Assembly: GCA_023387375.1 (NCBI GenBank)
Contig: JAEWIE010000003.1
Location: 12,547 to 76,546, forward strand
Length of the DNA stretch: 64,000 nt
Reading direction: 5' to 3'
Origin: Bacteroidota bacterium
Lineage (GTDB): Bacteria; Bacteroidota; Bacteroidia; Flavobacteriales; Weeksellaceae
Of this stretch, positions 28,204 to 36,615 are shown piece after piece. The notes under the pieces were generated by a model, which saw only the letters and a program-made list of their open reading frames with translations, did not search any database and had not been told where the DNA came from. Each line of letters opens with the position of its first letter. The first letter of the stretch is position 1. The translations under genes and the position numbers were made by a program.

Positions 28204-29453
28204 TAGTGGCTTACCTGCGTAATTTCAAGTTCAAAAAGTTTTGCTGCCGTAAGCAAATGATCAAAGATATCGGCTTGAATGGTTTCAAAATCAGTGAGCC
28301 CTGCTTTGTTTGCAAAACAGTAAATCTCAAGAGGAAGTCCATGGGGGGTGTTTTCTAGTTGACGCACAAGGACCATTTCCTCAGGATCGATATCAGGATC
28401 CTGTTTTAAATACTCTAGCGCGTATTTTCGAAACACACCGATATTGGTTAATTGTCTACCGTTAATGGCCTCGGAGGCATTAGGATGTAGCGCTTTCTCT
28501 TTTTCAATTTCTAAGGAAACATGCTCAAGATAATGAGAAAGCAAATTCACTTTCTTTAGCTGAGCTAAAAGCTCCGCATCTATAAATTTAAACGAATTGA
28601 TATTAAAGATAATGGAACGCTTAATTCTTCTTTTGTTTCCCTCCGCCATAATTTGATTGTTCCGAATCTCCGTTGAGAGCAAATCATAGGTAGGTATCGT
28701 AGAAATCGTTTTGTCGAAGTTGGCAATTTTGGTGGTAATCACATCAATGTCTTGAATAATTCCTTCAAGGTTATATTTAGGAATTCCAATCCAGTCACCT
28801 ACCTTTAAGCTTTTCGAAGTAGCGACATGAATCCCCGTCATAAATCCAAGAATCGTATCTCGAAACACAAGGACTAAAACGGCTGTGATGGCACCTAAAC
28901 TTGTTAGAATAGTGGATGCCTTAATTCCAAAGATGACGCTTATGGCCAGAAGCGTAAAGATGAATATCCCGATCGTCTTTAACGTCTGCGAGATGGCATT
29001 AATGGCCACAATGCGGTAATAATCTCCTTTATAGGTATAATAGTACTGAATCGCTTTTAAGAAACGAGCTGCTAAATTGGCAATCACAATGACGATCACA
29101 AAACCTATGATTCGCTCAAGGTATTGGTGGCTGTATTTATGTCTCCAAAAAACGGAATAAAGCGCCATTTGTGCAATCGAAAGGGTGATGAGGTGAGCAA
29201 GTGAATACGTAATTCTCGACTGAGAGATTGCTTTCATCAAAGGAAAGACTTTTTCGTCTGAAAACTGACGAAAAATAAAGCTTACCATATGCTTTAAGAT
29301 AAAATCGATCACAAAGACCAAAAGGCCTAAAAACAGAAACTTGGCGATGACTTGAAGAATCCATCCATCATAGATATGCTCCGCCACAAAATAATGAATC
29401 TTGTCGCTAATTAACTGCAGTAAATCGAGTGTTTTATTTAATTCTTGCTCCAC
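28200..29453 (-). CDS. MscS-family mechanosensitive ion channel
   Basis: MscS channels open under membrane tension to release solutes during osmotic downshock. The 417-residue protein has about five membrane segments (first FLFLGLLVFVIDFIL), then the pore-lining and beta domain ATSKSLKVGDWIGIPKYNLEG, and a soluble C-terminal region with RNNQIMAEGNKRRIKRSI, placing it near the YbdG/YnaI-type branch. The start codon is GTG (29451-29453). A TAGTTTTG promoter box ends five bases before it, so the mRNA is probably leaderless. Confidence 0.9.
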   Translation of the reverse strand: MEQELNKTLDLLQLISDKIHYFVAEHIYDGWILQVIAKFLFLGLLVFVIDFILKHMVSFIFRQFSDEKVFPLMKAISQSRITYSLAHLITLSIAQMALYSVFWRHKYSHQYLERIIGFVIVIVIANLAARFLKAIQYYYTYKGDYYRIVAINAISQTLKTIGIFIFTLLAISVIFGIKASTILTSLGAITAVLVLVFRDTILGFMTGIHVATSKSLKVGDWIGIPKYNLEGIIQDIDVITTKIANFDKTISTIPTYDLLSTEIRNNQIMAEGNKRRIKRSIIFNINSFKFIDAELLAQLKKVNLLSHYLEHVSLEIEKEKALHPNASEAINGRQLTNIGVFRKYALEYLKQDPDIDPEEMVLVRQLENTPHGLPLEIYCFANKAGLTDFETIQADIFDHLLTAAKLFELEITQVSHY

Positions 29454-29458
29454 GTATG

Positions 29459-29466
29459 CAAAACTA
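29459..29466 (-). promoter_or_regulatory. -7 promoter element of the MscS gene; predicted leaderless GTG start
   Basis: On the minus strand this reads TAGTTTTG, ending five bases before the GTG start. A TTG lies 24 bases further upstream, slightly outside the usual spacing. Confidence 0.5.
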
Positions 29467-29522
29467 TTAAAATCGCTTGTGAATTCCTCGCAATTCTGTA
29501 AATTTAACGATATTTTGAGACT

Positions 29523-30008
29523 ATGGATTACGGAATCATTGTACTTCTGAGCCTTGCATTGCTTATCATCGGTCTTTTAGGGACCTTTTTACCGGTACTT
29601 CCTGGCCTGCTTTTAAGCCTCTGCGGACTACTGATCTATAAATTTGGAACAGACGCTAGTCTTTCGATGAACTACGTTTGGATCTTTTCTTTGCTTACGG
29701 TCGTGGCTGTCATTTTGAATTATGTCATTCCGGTTAGAACTACCCGAAAATACGGAGGCACCCGATGGGGCTCCGTTGGCTCGGTCATTGGGACTTTTGT
29801 GGGCCTTTTGTTTATTCCTATTCCCTTTGGTTTTTTAATTGGTATGTTTTTAGGTGTGTTTGTAGGAGAACTTTTGCATGATCGAAAGGATACAAAAAAG
29901 GCCATGCGCTCTATGAAAGGTGCCCTTATTGGCTTTTTCTATGGAACAGGATTTAATTTTGTAGTAGCGCTCGCCATGCTTTTTGTAGTTGTATACGATC
30001 TTCTTTAA
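29523..30008 (+). CDS. DUF456 family membrane protein
   Basis: A 161-residue integral membrane protein with about four to five glycine-rich hydrophobic segments. The pattern LLGTFLPVLPGLLLSL, RKYGGTRWGSVGSVIG and FLIGMFLGVFVGELL is that of the DUF456 family. Function unknown. It is divergent from the MscS gene across 69 bases and is followed 17 bases later by a small lipoprotein gene. Confidence 0.85.
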   Translation: MDYGIIVLLSLALLIIGLLGTFLPVLPGLLLSLCGLLIYKFGTDASLSMNYVWIFSLLTVVAVILNYVIPVRTTRKYGGTRWGSVGSVIGTFVGLLFIPIPFGFLIGMFLGVFVGELLHDRKDTKKAMRSMKGALIGFFYGTGFNFVVALAMLFVVVYDLL

Positions 30009-30025
30009 ACTAAAAATTACCTCCT

Positions 30026-30538
30026 ATGATACCTACTAAAAATTGGGGAGTCCGCCTTTTTTCTTTCTCTCTTTTTCTACTTGCTCTAGGTCTATGTATA
30101 GTAGCTGTGAGCTGCCAAACTCAGAAAAAAGAAGTCCTTAAAATTCCCTCTGCCACTCAAACCGATTCTCTTGGCAGTAAGTCCCTGACGCTAGAAGTAG
30201 CTAAATCAGGCACTTTAAGGTTTGAGGCGCAAGAAAAAAAAGAGGATCAAATCTACCTTGAATTTGCAAAAGTGCTCGGGGATAGTAGATGCCCTAAAGA
30301 CGTAAACTGCGTTTGGGCTGGAAACGTTCAAATTGCGGTCAATTTAGCCGTCAATGAAAAGAAAAATGACTGGCGAATTCTATCTATTGGGGCTAGGGCT
30401 CTTTCCAAACTTGAATTTGAAGGCTATACTTTTGAGCTAGTAGAGGTTAATCCCTACCCTATCACTCCAAAGGATAAATCCACGCATCCTTACTCAGCAA
30501 AAATTAAAGTTTATCCTACGCCTACGACCAGTCAATAG
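30026..30538 (+). CDS. Small lipoprotein of unknown function
   Basis: The 170-residue protein has a long hydrophobic signal with probable lipobox VAVSC (C30). The mature part contains SRCPKDVNCVWAGNVQI, a Cys-Cys-Trp-Ala-Gly motif I recognise from many small bacterial lipoproteins of unknown role; the two cysteines may form a disulfide. It is predicted to be mostly beta-strand. The 3' end overlaps the converging ung gene by 17 bases. Confidence 0.75.
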   Translation: MIPTKNWGVRLFSFSLFLLALGLCIVAVSCQTQKKEVLKIPSATQTDSLGSKSLTLEVAKSGTLRFEAQEKKEDQIYLEFAKVLGDSRCPKDVNCVWAGNVQIAVNLAVNEKKNDWRILSIGARALSKLEFEGYTFELVEVNPYPITPKDKSTHPYSAKIKVYPTPTTSQ

Positions 30539-31169
30539 GATCTAGTCCTCTAGAGGTTAAATCCTCATTAATCTTAGAGAACACTTTGCTTCCAAAAAAG
30601 CCTCTGTACGCCGAGAGTGGCGAAGGATGGACACTTTGAAGCACGAAATGCTTCGAAGTATCAATCAGGGACAATTTCTTTTGAGCATGCGCTCCCCACA
30701 GAACAAAAATAACGCGCCCTTTGTGCTCACTTAGTAGGGAGAGCATTTTGTCCGTAAATCTTTCCCATCCTAAAAACTGATGCGATCCTGCACTCGCTTC
30801 ACGAACACTTAAGGTTGAATTTAAAAGCAGTACGCCTTGCCTTGCCCAAGATTCTAAATCTCCTGAAACTCTCTCAATTCCAAGGTCGGAGTGAAGCTCC
30901 TTAAATATATTACGAAGCGAAGGCGGAAGTTTTGTGTTCTTATCGACGGAAAATCCAAGTCCACTCGCTTGGCCAGCACCGTGGTAAGGATCCTGCCCTA
31001 CGATAACCACCTTAACCTCTTCAAAAGGAGAAAGTTCAAGCGCGCGAAAAAGCTGCTCTCTTTTAGGATAAACCACAAAATTTTCATACTCAAAATCAAG
31101 GTTTTTTTGAAGTTCCTGATAAAGTGCGTCCGATTCTAAAGACTCAAAAAAGGAGTTCCAACTATCCAT
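30522..31169 (-). CDS. ung: Uracil-DNA glycosylase
   Basis: Ung removes uracil from DNA as the first step of base-excision repair. The 215-residue protein has the water-activating motif GQDPYHG (58-64, Asp60), LLLNSTLSVREASAGSH, VIFVLWGAHAQKK and the DNA-intercalation loop HPSPLSAYRGF. Length is normal. I chose the ATG at 31169; the open frame extends 13 codons upstream without family similarity. It is divergent from mutS2, another DNA-maintenance gene. Confidence 0.97.
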   Translation of the reverse strand: MDSWNSFFESLESDALYQELQKNLDFEYENFVVYPKREQLFRALELSPFEEVKVVIVGQDPYHGAGQASGLGFSVDKNTKLPPSLRNIFKELHSDLGIERVSGDLESWARQGVLLLNSTLSVREASAGSHQFLGWERFTDKMLSLLSEHKGRVIFVLWGAHAQKKLSLIDTSKHFVLQSVHPSPLSAYRGFFGSKVFSKINEDLTSRGLDPIDWS

Positions 31170-31247
31170 AAGGCAAAAGGTAAAGATTTGAATTTCAAAG
31201 ATAGGCACTAAGACAAACTAAAAAAAAGGAAAAACCATAAGATTTGC

Positions 31248-31255
31248 TATTTTTG
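31248..31255 (+). promoter_or_regulatory. -7 promoter element of mutS2; predicted leaderless GTG start
   Basis: TATTTTTG ends four bases before the GTG at 31260, the same geometry as at 19220-19232. Confidence 0.55.
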
Positions 31256-31259
31256 CACT

Positions 31260-33407
31260 GTGCAAATAAAAACTGACGATTTAATCGAACTGGAATTTCC
31301 AGAACTGCTTTCTCAGATTGCGCCTCTGGCGTATTCTTCTCATGTCGCAGAGCAAATTATGGAGCTTTTGCCTATGCCTTTTGACGAGGCACAAAGAGCT
31401 CTAAGAAAGACCTCTGAATACCTAACAAGTTTTCAGAGTCAAAATGCGATTCCTTTTTCTGAGTATCCTAATCTGGAGCAGGATCTAAAGCATCTAAAGA
31501 TTGAGAACTTCCGCCTTGAAAACGCAGGTTTTATTAGAATCAAAACCTTAACCGAGCAAATTGGGCGTCTTAAGAAATACTTCCCAAGCGTTTCACTTAC
31601 CTTTCCGCTGCTTTTAGAAGAAGTCGAAAAACTAGACTACCGAAAAGAAATCGTAGACAAAATCGACCGAGTGTTCAATCGCTTCGGAGAGGTGAAACAA
31701 GAGGCTTCCCCTGCCCTAAGAGAACTTCGCACAGAAATTCAGCATGCACAAAAAGCCATTCAAGAAAACTTCAACCGGGCGCTTGTCACTTATGGGAGTC
31801 AGGATCTTCTTGACGATATTCGAGAGAGAATTATCGACGATCAAAGAGTTCTTGCGGTCAAATCTGGATTTAAGAAAAGAGTGCCTGGACCTACGCTTGG
31901 CGTTTCAAAAACAGGTTCTATATCTTATATTCAACCGGAAAGTGTTCAAAAGCACCAATTTCGACTCCGTGAGGCGAAAGACGAGGAGAAAAAAGAAATT
32001 GACCGCATACTTCGCGCTCTGACCGCAGAATTAGCGCCTTTTGAAGAAATCTTAGCCGAGTACCAAGCCTATGCTTTTGATCTTGATCTTACGCAGGCCA
32101 AAGCAAGATTTGCAGAACTAACTAATTCTGTGCTTCCGAAATTAAACCCTCATCGAACCCTTAGGTTAAAGGACGCCTATCATCCTCTACTCTATTTAAA
32201 GAATAAGAAAAAAGGAGAACGTATTTTTCCGCAGTCCCTTACCTTAACAGAGCAAAACCGAATTCTTTGTATTTCGGGGCCTAACGCAGGTGGAAAATCC
32301 ATCACGCTTAAAACCGTCGGGCTTTTGCAGCTGATGATTCAAAGTGGGATCATGGTTCCCGTGCATCCAAAAAGCGAGATGTTCTTCTTTGACAAAATAG
32401 CCTCGGATATTGGGGACAACCAATCCATTGAAAATCACCTCTCTACTTATTCGTCACGACTAAAAAAGATGGCAGGAATTATCAAACAGGCCGATCAAGA
32501 TACGCTGCTTCTCATCGATGAATTTGGAACGGGATCAGATCCTGAACTTGGAGGCGCTCTTGCAGAGAGTTTCCTTGAATTCTTTTACAAAAAGAGAAGC
32601 TTTGCTATTATTACAACGCATTACACCAATATTAAGCTCCTTATTGAAAGTCTGCCCGATGCGCAAAATGCAGCAATGCTTTTTGATGAAAGAACCTTTA
32701 CTCCACTTTATAAATTGGAAGTAGGTCAGGCGGGAAGCTCTTTTACCTTTGAGGTGGCAGAGAAAAATAAGATTCCAAAATTCATTTTAGATTCTGCCCG
32801 AAAAAAGGTTGAAAAAGATGTAGTGAACCTCGATAAAACCATTGTAAAACTGCAACAAGAAAAATTTGAAGTCGAAAAACTCAGGTCCAATCTAGCGCAA
32901 ACGAAGGAATCGAGTGAAGCTAAAAGAGAGAACCTACAAAAGCTAAATGAGCAAATTCAACAAAAACTTTACAATTTTCAAAAACTATACGACACGGAAC
33001 ACCGAAAGCTTCAGTTTGGTTCTCGCATTGAAGAATTTATAAAGAGCTACACGAAGGGCAAAGCCCGAAAAGAAGTTGTAAAAGATTTTGTGAAACTCTT
33101 AGAACAGGAGAAATTCAAATTCACGGAATCTAATAAAGACGAATCCAAACGCATGCAAGTCATTAAGCGTAAGGTAACCCAGCAGCTTAAAAACAAAGAG
33201 ATTCAAGAGAAAATCGTAGAAACTCACGAGAAAATTGAAAAGCGCACACAGGACGAACGAAAACTCTGGTTAAAACCAGGACAAAAAGTACGGATCATAG
33301 GCTCTTCAAGTGTCGGTACGATTGAGAAGCTTGACAAGAAAAAAGCGATTGTGAACTTTGGTCATTTAAAGACTACCATTGATTCCGATAAGCTCGAGAG
33401 AATCTAA
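31260..33407 (+). CDS. MutS2-type ATPase lacking a C-terminal Smr domain
   Basis: MutS2 proteins bind branched DNA or collided ribosomes rather than mismatches. The 715-residue protein has the MutS core without mismatch-recognition domain, Walker A GPNAGGKSIT (about 340-349), Walker B LLLIDEFGTGSDP, a conserved TTHYTNIK, then a long charged coiled coil (about 520-650). It ends at a KOW-like beta segment (GQKVRIIGSSSVGTIEKLDK). The Smr nuclease domain of Bacillus MutS2 is missing, so length is short by about 70 residues. The start is GTG; no nearby ATG would keep the N-terminus. Confidence 0.92.
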   Translation: MQIKTDDLIELEFPELLSQIAPLAYSSHVAEQIMELLPMPFDEAQRALRKTSEYLTSFQSQNAIPFSEYPNLEQDLKHLKIENFRLENAGFIRIKTLTEQIGRLKKYFPSVSLTFPLLLEEVEKLDYRKEIVDKIDRVFNRFGEVKQEASPALRELRTEIQHAQKAIQENFNRALVTYGSQDLLDDIRERIIDDQRVLAVKSGFKKRVPGPTLGVSKTGSISYIQPESVQKHQFRLREAKDEEKKEIDRILRALTAELAPFEEILAEYQAYAFDLDLTQAKARFAELTNSVLPKLNPHRTLRLKDAYHPLLYLKNKKKGERIFPQSLTLTEQNRILCISGPNAGGKSITLKTVGLLQLMIQSGIMVPVHPKSEMFFFDKIASDIGDNQSIENHLSTYSSRLKKMAGIIKQADQDTLLLIDEFGTGSDPELGGALAESFLEFFYKKRSFAIITTHYTNIKLLIESLPDAQNAAMLFDERTFTPLYKLEVGQAGSSFTFEVAEKNKIPKFILDSARKKVEKDVVNLDKTIVKLQQEKFEVEKLRSNLAQTKESSEAKRENLQKLNEQIQQKLYNFQKLYDTEHRKLQFGSRIEEFIKSYTKGKARKEVVKDFVKLLEQEKFKFTESNKDESKRMQVIKRKVTQQLKNKEIQEKIVETHEKIEKRTQDERKLWLKPGQKVRIIGSSSVGTIEKLDKKKAIVNFGHLKTTIDSDKLERI

Positions 33408-33994
33408 GAAAGTAGTTTTCCCTTTGTAATGGACTCTTCAAATAGAGTATAGAAAAGCTCTCCCATTTCCGCAGATGCGCGCCTTACGGCCTCTCCCACC
33501 ATGCTTTCCACTTGAGAAGCTTTAATCCCTGCCTCTTTCCAACTCTTGGCACTTGTGGAGCAGTTCAACAGAAAGGGCATTATGCGATCTACAGCGCAAG
33601 CGAATATCGCATCAGGCGTATCCTCCGCTTCAAACTCCATCCATAGCTCTAAAAACTCTTCGCCTATGGAATTATCAAGCATTCCAAATAGGCTTTTGGC
33701 CGCCTCTAGTTCCCTCTCATACTTCCCTATCATTGCCTCGCCATCAAATAGAAAAGTATCACCCGCTTTAATCTCTACAATATCATGAATGGAGAGCATA
33801 CGAAGTACGCGAAGTAGAGAGATGGATTCCTTATTTTTTGCATACGGATAAAGGATTTGCGCAAGCACTACAATTTGCCAACTGTGTTCTGCTGTATTCT
33901 CACGTCGGGACTCATCTAGATTGTAATTCCGACGCTCTACACTTTTTAGGGCGTCCATCGCTAGGATAAACTTAAGTTCGTTTTCAAGATTCAT
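33404..33994 (-). CDS. HD-domain hydrolase (YfbR/HDDC2-like)
   Basis: The 196-residue protein has the metal-binding HD pattern: H37 in ENTAEHSWQ, H70-D71 in LSIHDIVEIKAGD and a later Asp in CAVDRIMP. This is the arrangement of YfbR-type 5'-deoxynucleotidases and HDDC2-like proteins, which hydrolyse deoxyribonucleoside monophosphates. Exact substrate not established. Its stop shares CTAA with the converging mutS2 stop. Confidence 0.85.
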   Translation of the reverse strand: MNLENELKFILAMDALKSVERRNYNLDESRRENTAEHSWQIVVLAQILYPYAKNKESISLLRVLRMLSIHDIVEIKAGDTFLFDGEAMIGKYERELEAAKSLFGMLDNSIGEEFLELWMEFEAEDTPDAIFACAVDRIMPFLLNCSTSAKSWKEAGIKASQVESMVGEAVRRASAEMGELFYTLFEESITKGKLLS

Positions 33995-34020
33995 GTTTCA
34001 AATTTCGGCAAAATAAAGCA

Positions 34021-34122
34021 ATGAAAAAAGTAAATCTACAGTGGAATCCCTTTTTAGCGTGCGAAGTCATCCTTCCAAAAACAGAAATTCCTCTTCGAAG
34101 AAAAACGAAGTCTATTCTATAG
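34021..34122 (+). CDS. Possible small protein, 33 residues
   Basis: An ATG-initiated frame begins MKKVNLQWNPFLACEV and ends in a basic tail RRKTKSIL, with ATAAAG seven bases before the ATG. Composition is protein-like rather than the low-complexity reading usual for intergenic AT-rich DNA. I recognise no family, and no promoter consensus or terminator flanks it, so it could be chance. Confidence 0.25.
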   Translation: MKKVNLQWNPFLACEVILPKTEIPLRRKTKSIL

Positions 34123-34244
34123 ACAAAAAGGCTAAAAGTCCATTTTTGCCTAATTTTCAAAAATCTTAAAATTCTTATTAAAAAATATTGTACTTGATTA
34201 TCAGTCATTTACGTACATTTTGCAAATTATTTCACTACTTTGTA

Positions 34245-34276
34245 TTGCATAATACTAATATAATTACATATCTTTG
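34245..34276 (+). promoter_or_regulatory. Full -33/-7 promoter of padR-pspC
   Basis: TTG at 34245-34247 and TATCTTTG at 34269-34276 are separated by 21 bases, a complete Bacteroidota promoter. The 21-base spacer is almost all A and T and is where a self-regulating PadR protein could bind (inference). Confidence 0.6.
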
Positions 34277-34362
34277 CATCATAGAGTTAAAGGTATAACT
34301 TCTTAGCGCTTTTAATTGAGTCGTGACCTTTAAAAAAATTAACCAATGCTTACGTACTAAAA

Positions 34363-34692
34363 ATGAATACAGAAAACACAAAGGCGCAAATGCGCAAAGG
34401 CATTCTGGAATTCTGCATCTTAAGTCTTATCAGTCATCGTGAAATGTACGTTTCCGATCTGATGGAAGAACTTAAAGGCGGAAAACTAGACGTTGTGGAA
34501 GGCACGCTGTACCCTCTACTTACTCGGCTGAAAAACGGAGAGTTTCTCTCCTACCGATGGGAAGAATCCACAGGAGGACCTCCTCGAAAATACTACCAAA
34601 TCACAGACAAAGGAATTCTGTTTTTGGACGAACTACAAAATACCTGGAACGAACTTACCACTTCAGTGAACCAAATCACTAGCAAAAATTAG
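34363..34692 (+). CDS. PadR-family transcriptional regulator
   Basis: The 109-residue winged-helix protein shows the PadR core: RKGILEFCILSLISHREMYVSDLMEEL, EGTLYPLLTRLKNGEFLSYRW and GGPPRKYYQITDKG. Effector unknown. The six-base gap to the PspC gene means the two are cotranscribed, so it probably represses its own operon in response to an envelope signal, as PadR-membrane protein pairs often do (inference). Confidence 0.93.
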   Translation: MNTENTKAQMRKGILEFCILSLISHREMYVSDLMEELKGGKLDVVEGTLYPLLTRLKNGEFLSYRWEESTGGPPRKYYQITDKGILFLDELQNTWNELTTSVNQITSKN

Positions 34693-34698
34693 AATATC

Positions 34699-36429
34699 AT
34701 GAACAAAACACTATCCATAGGACTTGCAGGCTTCTCTTTTGTTATCGAAGAGCATGCCTACATCAAACTAAGCGACTACCTACAGGCTCTAAGAGGAACT
34801 CTAGATCCGCAGGAAGCTGAGGAAGTCATGCACGACATCGAGATTCGTATGGTCGAGATCTTCAAAGATATTCTAGGCGCTCGTGAGGTCATAAACTCCG
34901 ACGATGTAGAGAAAGTAATGGCTCAGATCGGTCGTCCAGAACAAATCGAAGAACAAGAGGAGGCGTATTACTCTGACGCGAAAGAAAAAACCTCTAAAAA
35001 AGGATTTACTTATACAGGTCAAAGACAACTCTTTAGAGATCCGGAAAGACAAAAAATTGCAGGAGTTTGCGCAGGACTAGCGCACTATACAGGTCTAGAC
35101 ATCACTGTGATGCGTAGCATCTGGCTTGGAGTAGCCATCTTAGGCATCTTTACAGCAGCGATTTCAACCACTGTTATTGTGAGTATTTACATTATTCTTT
35201 GGGTGGTACTTCCTGTGGCCAAAACCGCCTCAGACCATCTAAAAATGAAGGGGAAGCCCGTCAATTTTGATAACCTTAAGGAAGAATCAAACAAGATTGT
35301 TCAGTTTGCAAACGAATCTACTCAAAGAGTAGGCGAAATTTACAACGAGAACAAACCCTATATATCCTCTGCTACAAGCGGACTTTGGAATGTAGCGCGC
35401 TACGTCCTTGGAGCCATCTTCCTACTGATGAGTATCTCCTGTATTATTGGAACTTTTGCTGTATTTGGCTTTATGGGCACCACGACAATGAGTGGCTTTA
35501 ATGAACTCGACTTCCTTTTTGACGGCGACTCTTTAGGATGGTCCGTGAAAGCCATGGCCGTACTAGGAACCTTAATTCCGGCTCTTATTTTTGGCTATTT
35601 TGCAATTAAGCTTCTTTCGCCAAAAACACAGATGAAAAATGTGGGATGGGTTCTACTCGCCTTGTTTATAGCCCTTATCGGTCTAGGTGCATTCTTTGGA
35701 ATCAATGTAGCTAAGAAAAACATGATCTACAAAGGACACAACGAGGACACAGAGAATTTAGCCATCTCAACCACTAGCGATTCAATTTACCTTGATATAA
35801 ACAAAGTTGTAATTCCTCAGAATTTCACGGCGTATGATAACGATCTTTTCTCAGACAAAAACCGAGTATTTGAAGAGGATCATCCTGATGTGAACGTTAC
35901 TCGTCAAGCTGGCATTACAGAGCCGTATTTAATTATCAAAAAAGAAGCGGAAGGATACAACGTACCTCTAGACTTAAAAGTTCCTGTGCAGATAAATGGA
36001 AACACAGTTTATCTTCCGAACTTCATTCAATATTCTTACGACCACCGTTTCAGAGATTATGGTGTTAGATACGAACTAGTAGTTCCTATGCAAACAAGAG
36101 TATTTAACCAAGCGGGTAAATACCAAATGAGCATCGATGGCGATCTCGATGGAAACGGAATTGACGACGACGACGAGGATGATGAGGTAAATATCCGCTC
36201 TTCTGAGGACAATCCCGGGGTAAGAATCTCAAAATCCGTGGATATGACTGTAAATGGAAAACGAATTTCTTATGATTCCAAAATGGGAGATAGCGTCATC
36301 ATTGACAACAAGAAATATTCGCAAAAAGAGGCCGATCGTATCTTAGATTCCATGGATATTGATTTTGGCACTCTAAAGAATATTCATATCCAAAGTGGCA
36401 AAAAAGAAATCACCATTAAAACAAATTAA
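34699..36429 (+). CDS. PspC-domain membrane protein
   Basis: The 576-residue protein has a cytoplasmic N-terminal domain (1-95, helical, IKLSDYLQALRGTLDPQEAE), a PspC domain at about 108-175 (RDPERQKIAGVCAGLAHYTGLD), then more membrane segments (near 225-255, 285-305, 315-335) and a large C-terminal domain probably outside the membrane. That domain holds an acidic loop D480-G-D482-L-D484-G-N486-G-I-D489 plus further Asp/Glu, which looks like a calcium-binding EF-hand or thrombospondin type-3 loop. PspC proteins sense or respond to envelope stress. Operon partner of padR. Confidence 0.88.
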   Translation: MNKTLSIGLAGFSFVIEEHAYIKLSDYLQALRGTLDPQEAEEVMHDIEIRMVEIFKDILGAREVINSDDVEKVMAQIGRPEQIEEQEEAYYSDAKEKTSKKGFTYTGQRQLFRDPERQKIAGVCAGLAHYTGLDITVMRSIWLGVAILGIFTAAISTTVIVSIYIILWVVLPVAKTASDHLKMKGKPVNFDNLKEESNKIVQFANESTQRVGEIYNENKPYISSATSGLWNVARYVLGAIFLLMSISCIIGTFAVFGFMGTTTMSGFNELDFLFDGDSLGWSVKAMAVLGTLIPALIFGYFAIKLLSPKTQMKNVGWVLLALFIALIGLGAFFGINVAKKNMIYKGHNEDTENLAISTTSDSIYLDINKVVIPQNFTAYDNDLFSDKNRVFEEDHPDVNVTRQAGITEPYLIIKKEAEGYNVPLDLKVPVQINGNTVYLPNFIQYSYDHRFRDYGVRYELVVPMQTRVFNQAGKYQMSIDGDLDGNGIDDDDEDDEVNIRSSEDNPGVRISKSVDMTVNGKRISYDSKMGDSVIIDNKKYSQKEADRILDSMDIDFGTLKNIHIQSGKKEITIKTN

Positions 36430-36615
36430 TTATCGGACTTGAAAAAAACTAGCGACAAGAGGAGAGTTTAAGGAAAAAACGAAGCTTGAGCACCTCACTC
36501 TTAGTGAATTAGACATAAAATAAATATGTAAATGTAATGCTCGAATCGTAAAAATTGTCTTATCTTTACCGAGCGGTATTCAAAAAGTAGAAACCAACCC
36601 TTAAAAAAGAATCTT

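Larger units (their letters stand above)
33995..34362. other. 368-base AT-rich intergenic region before padR
   Basis: The right half holds the padR-pspC promoter with a leader of about 80 bases. The left half holds a 33-codon open frame (34021-34122) listed separately. No tRNA or riboswitch structure was recognised. Confidence 0.5.
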
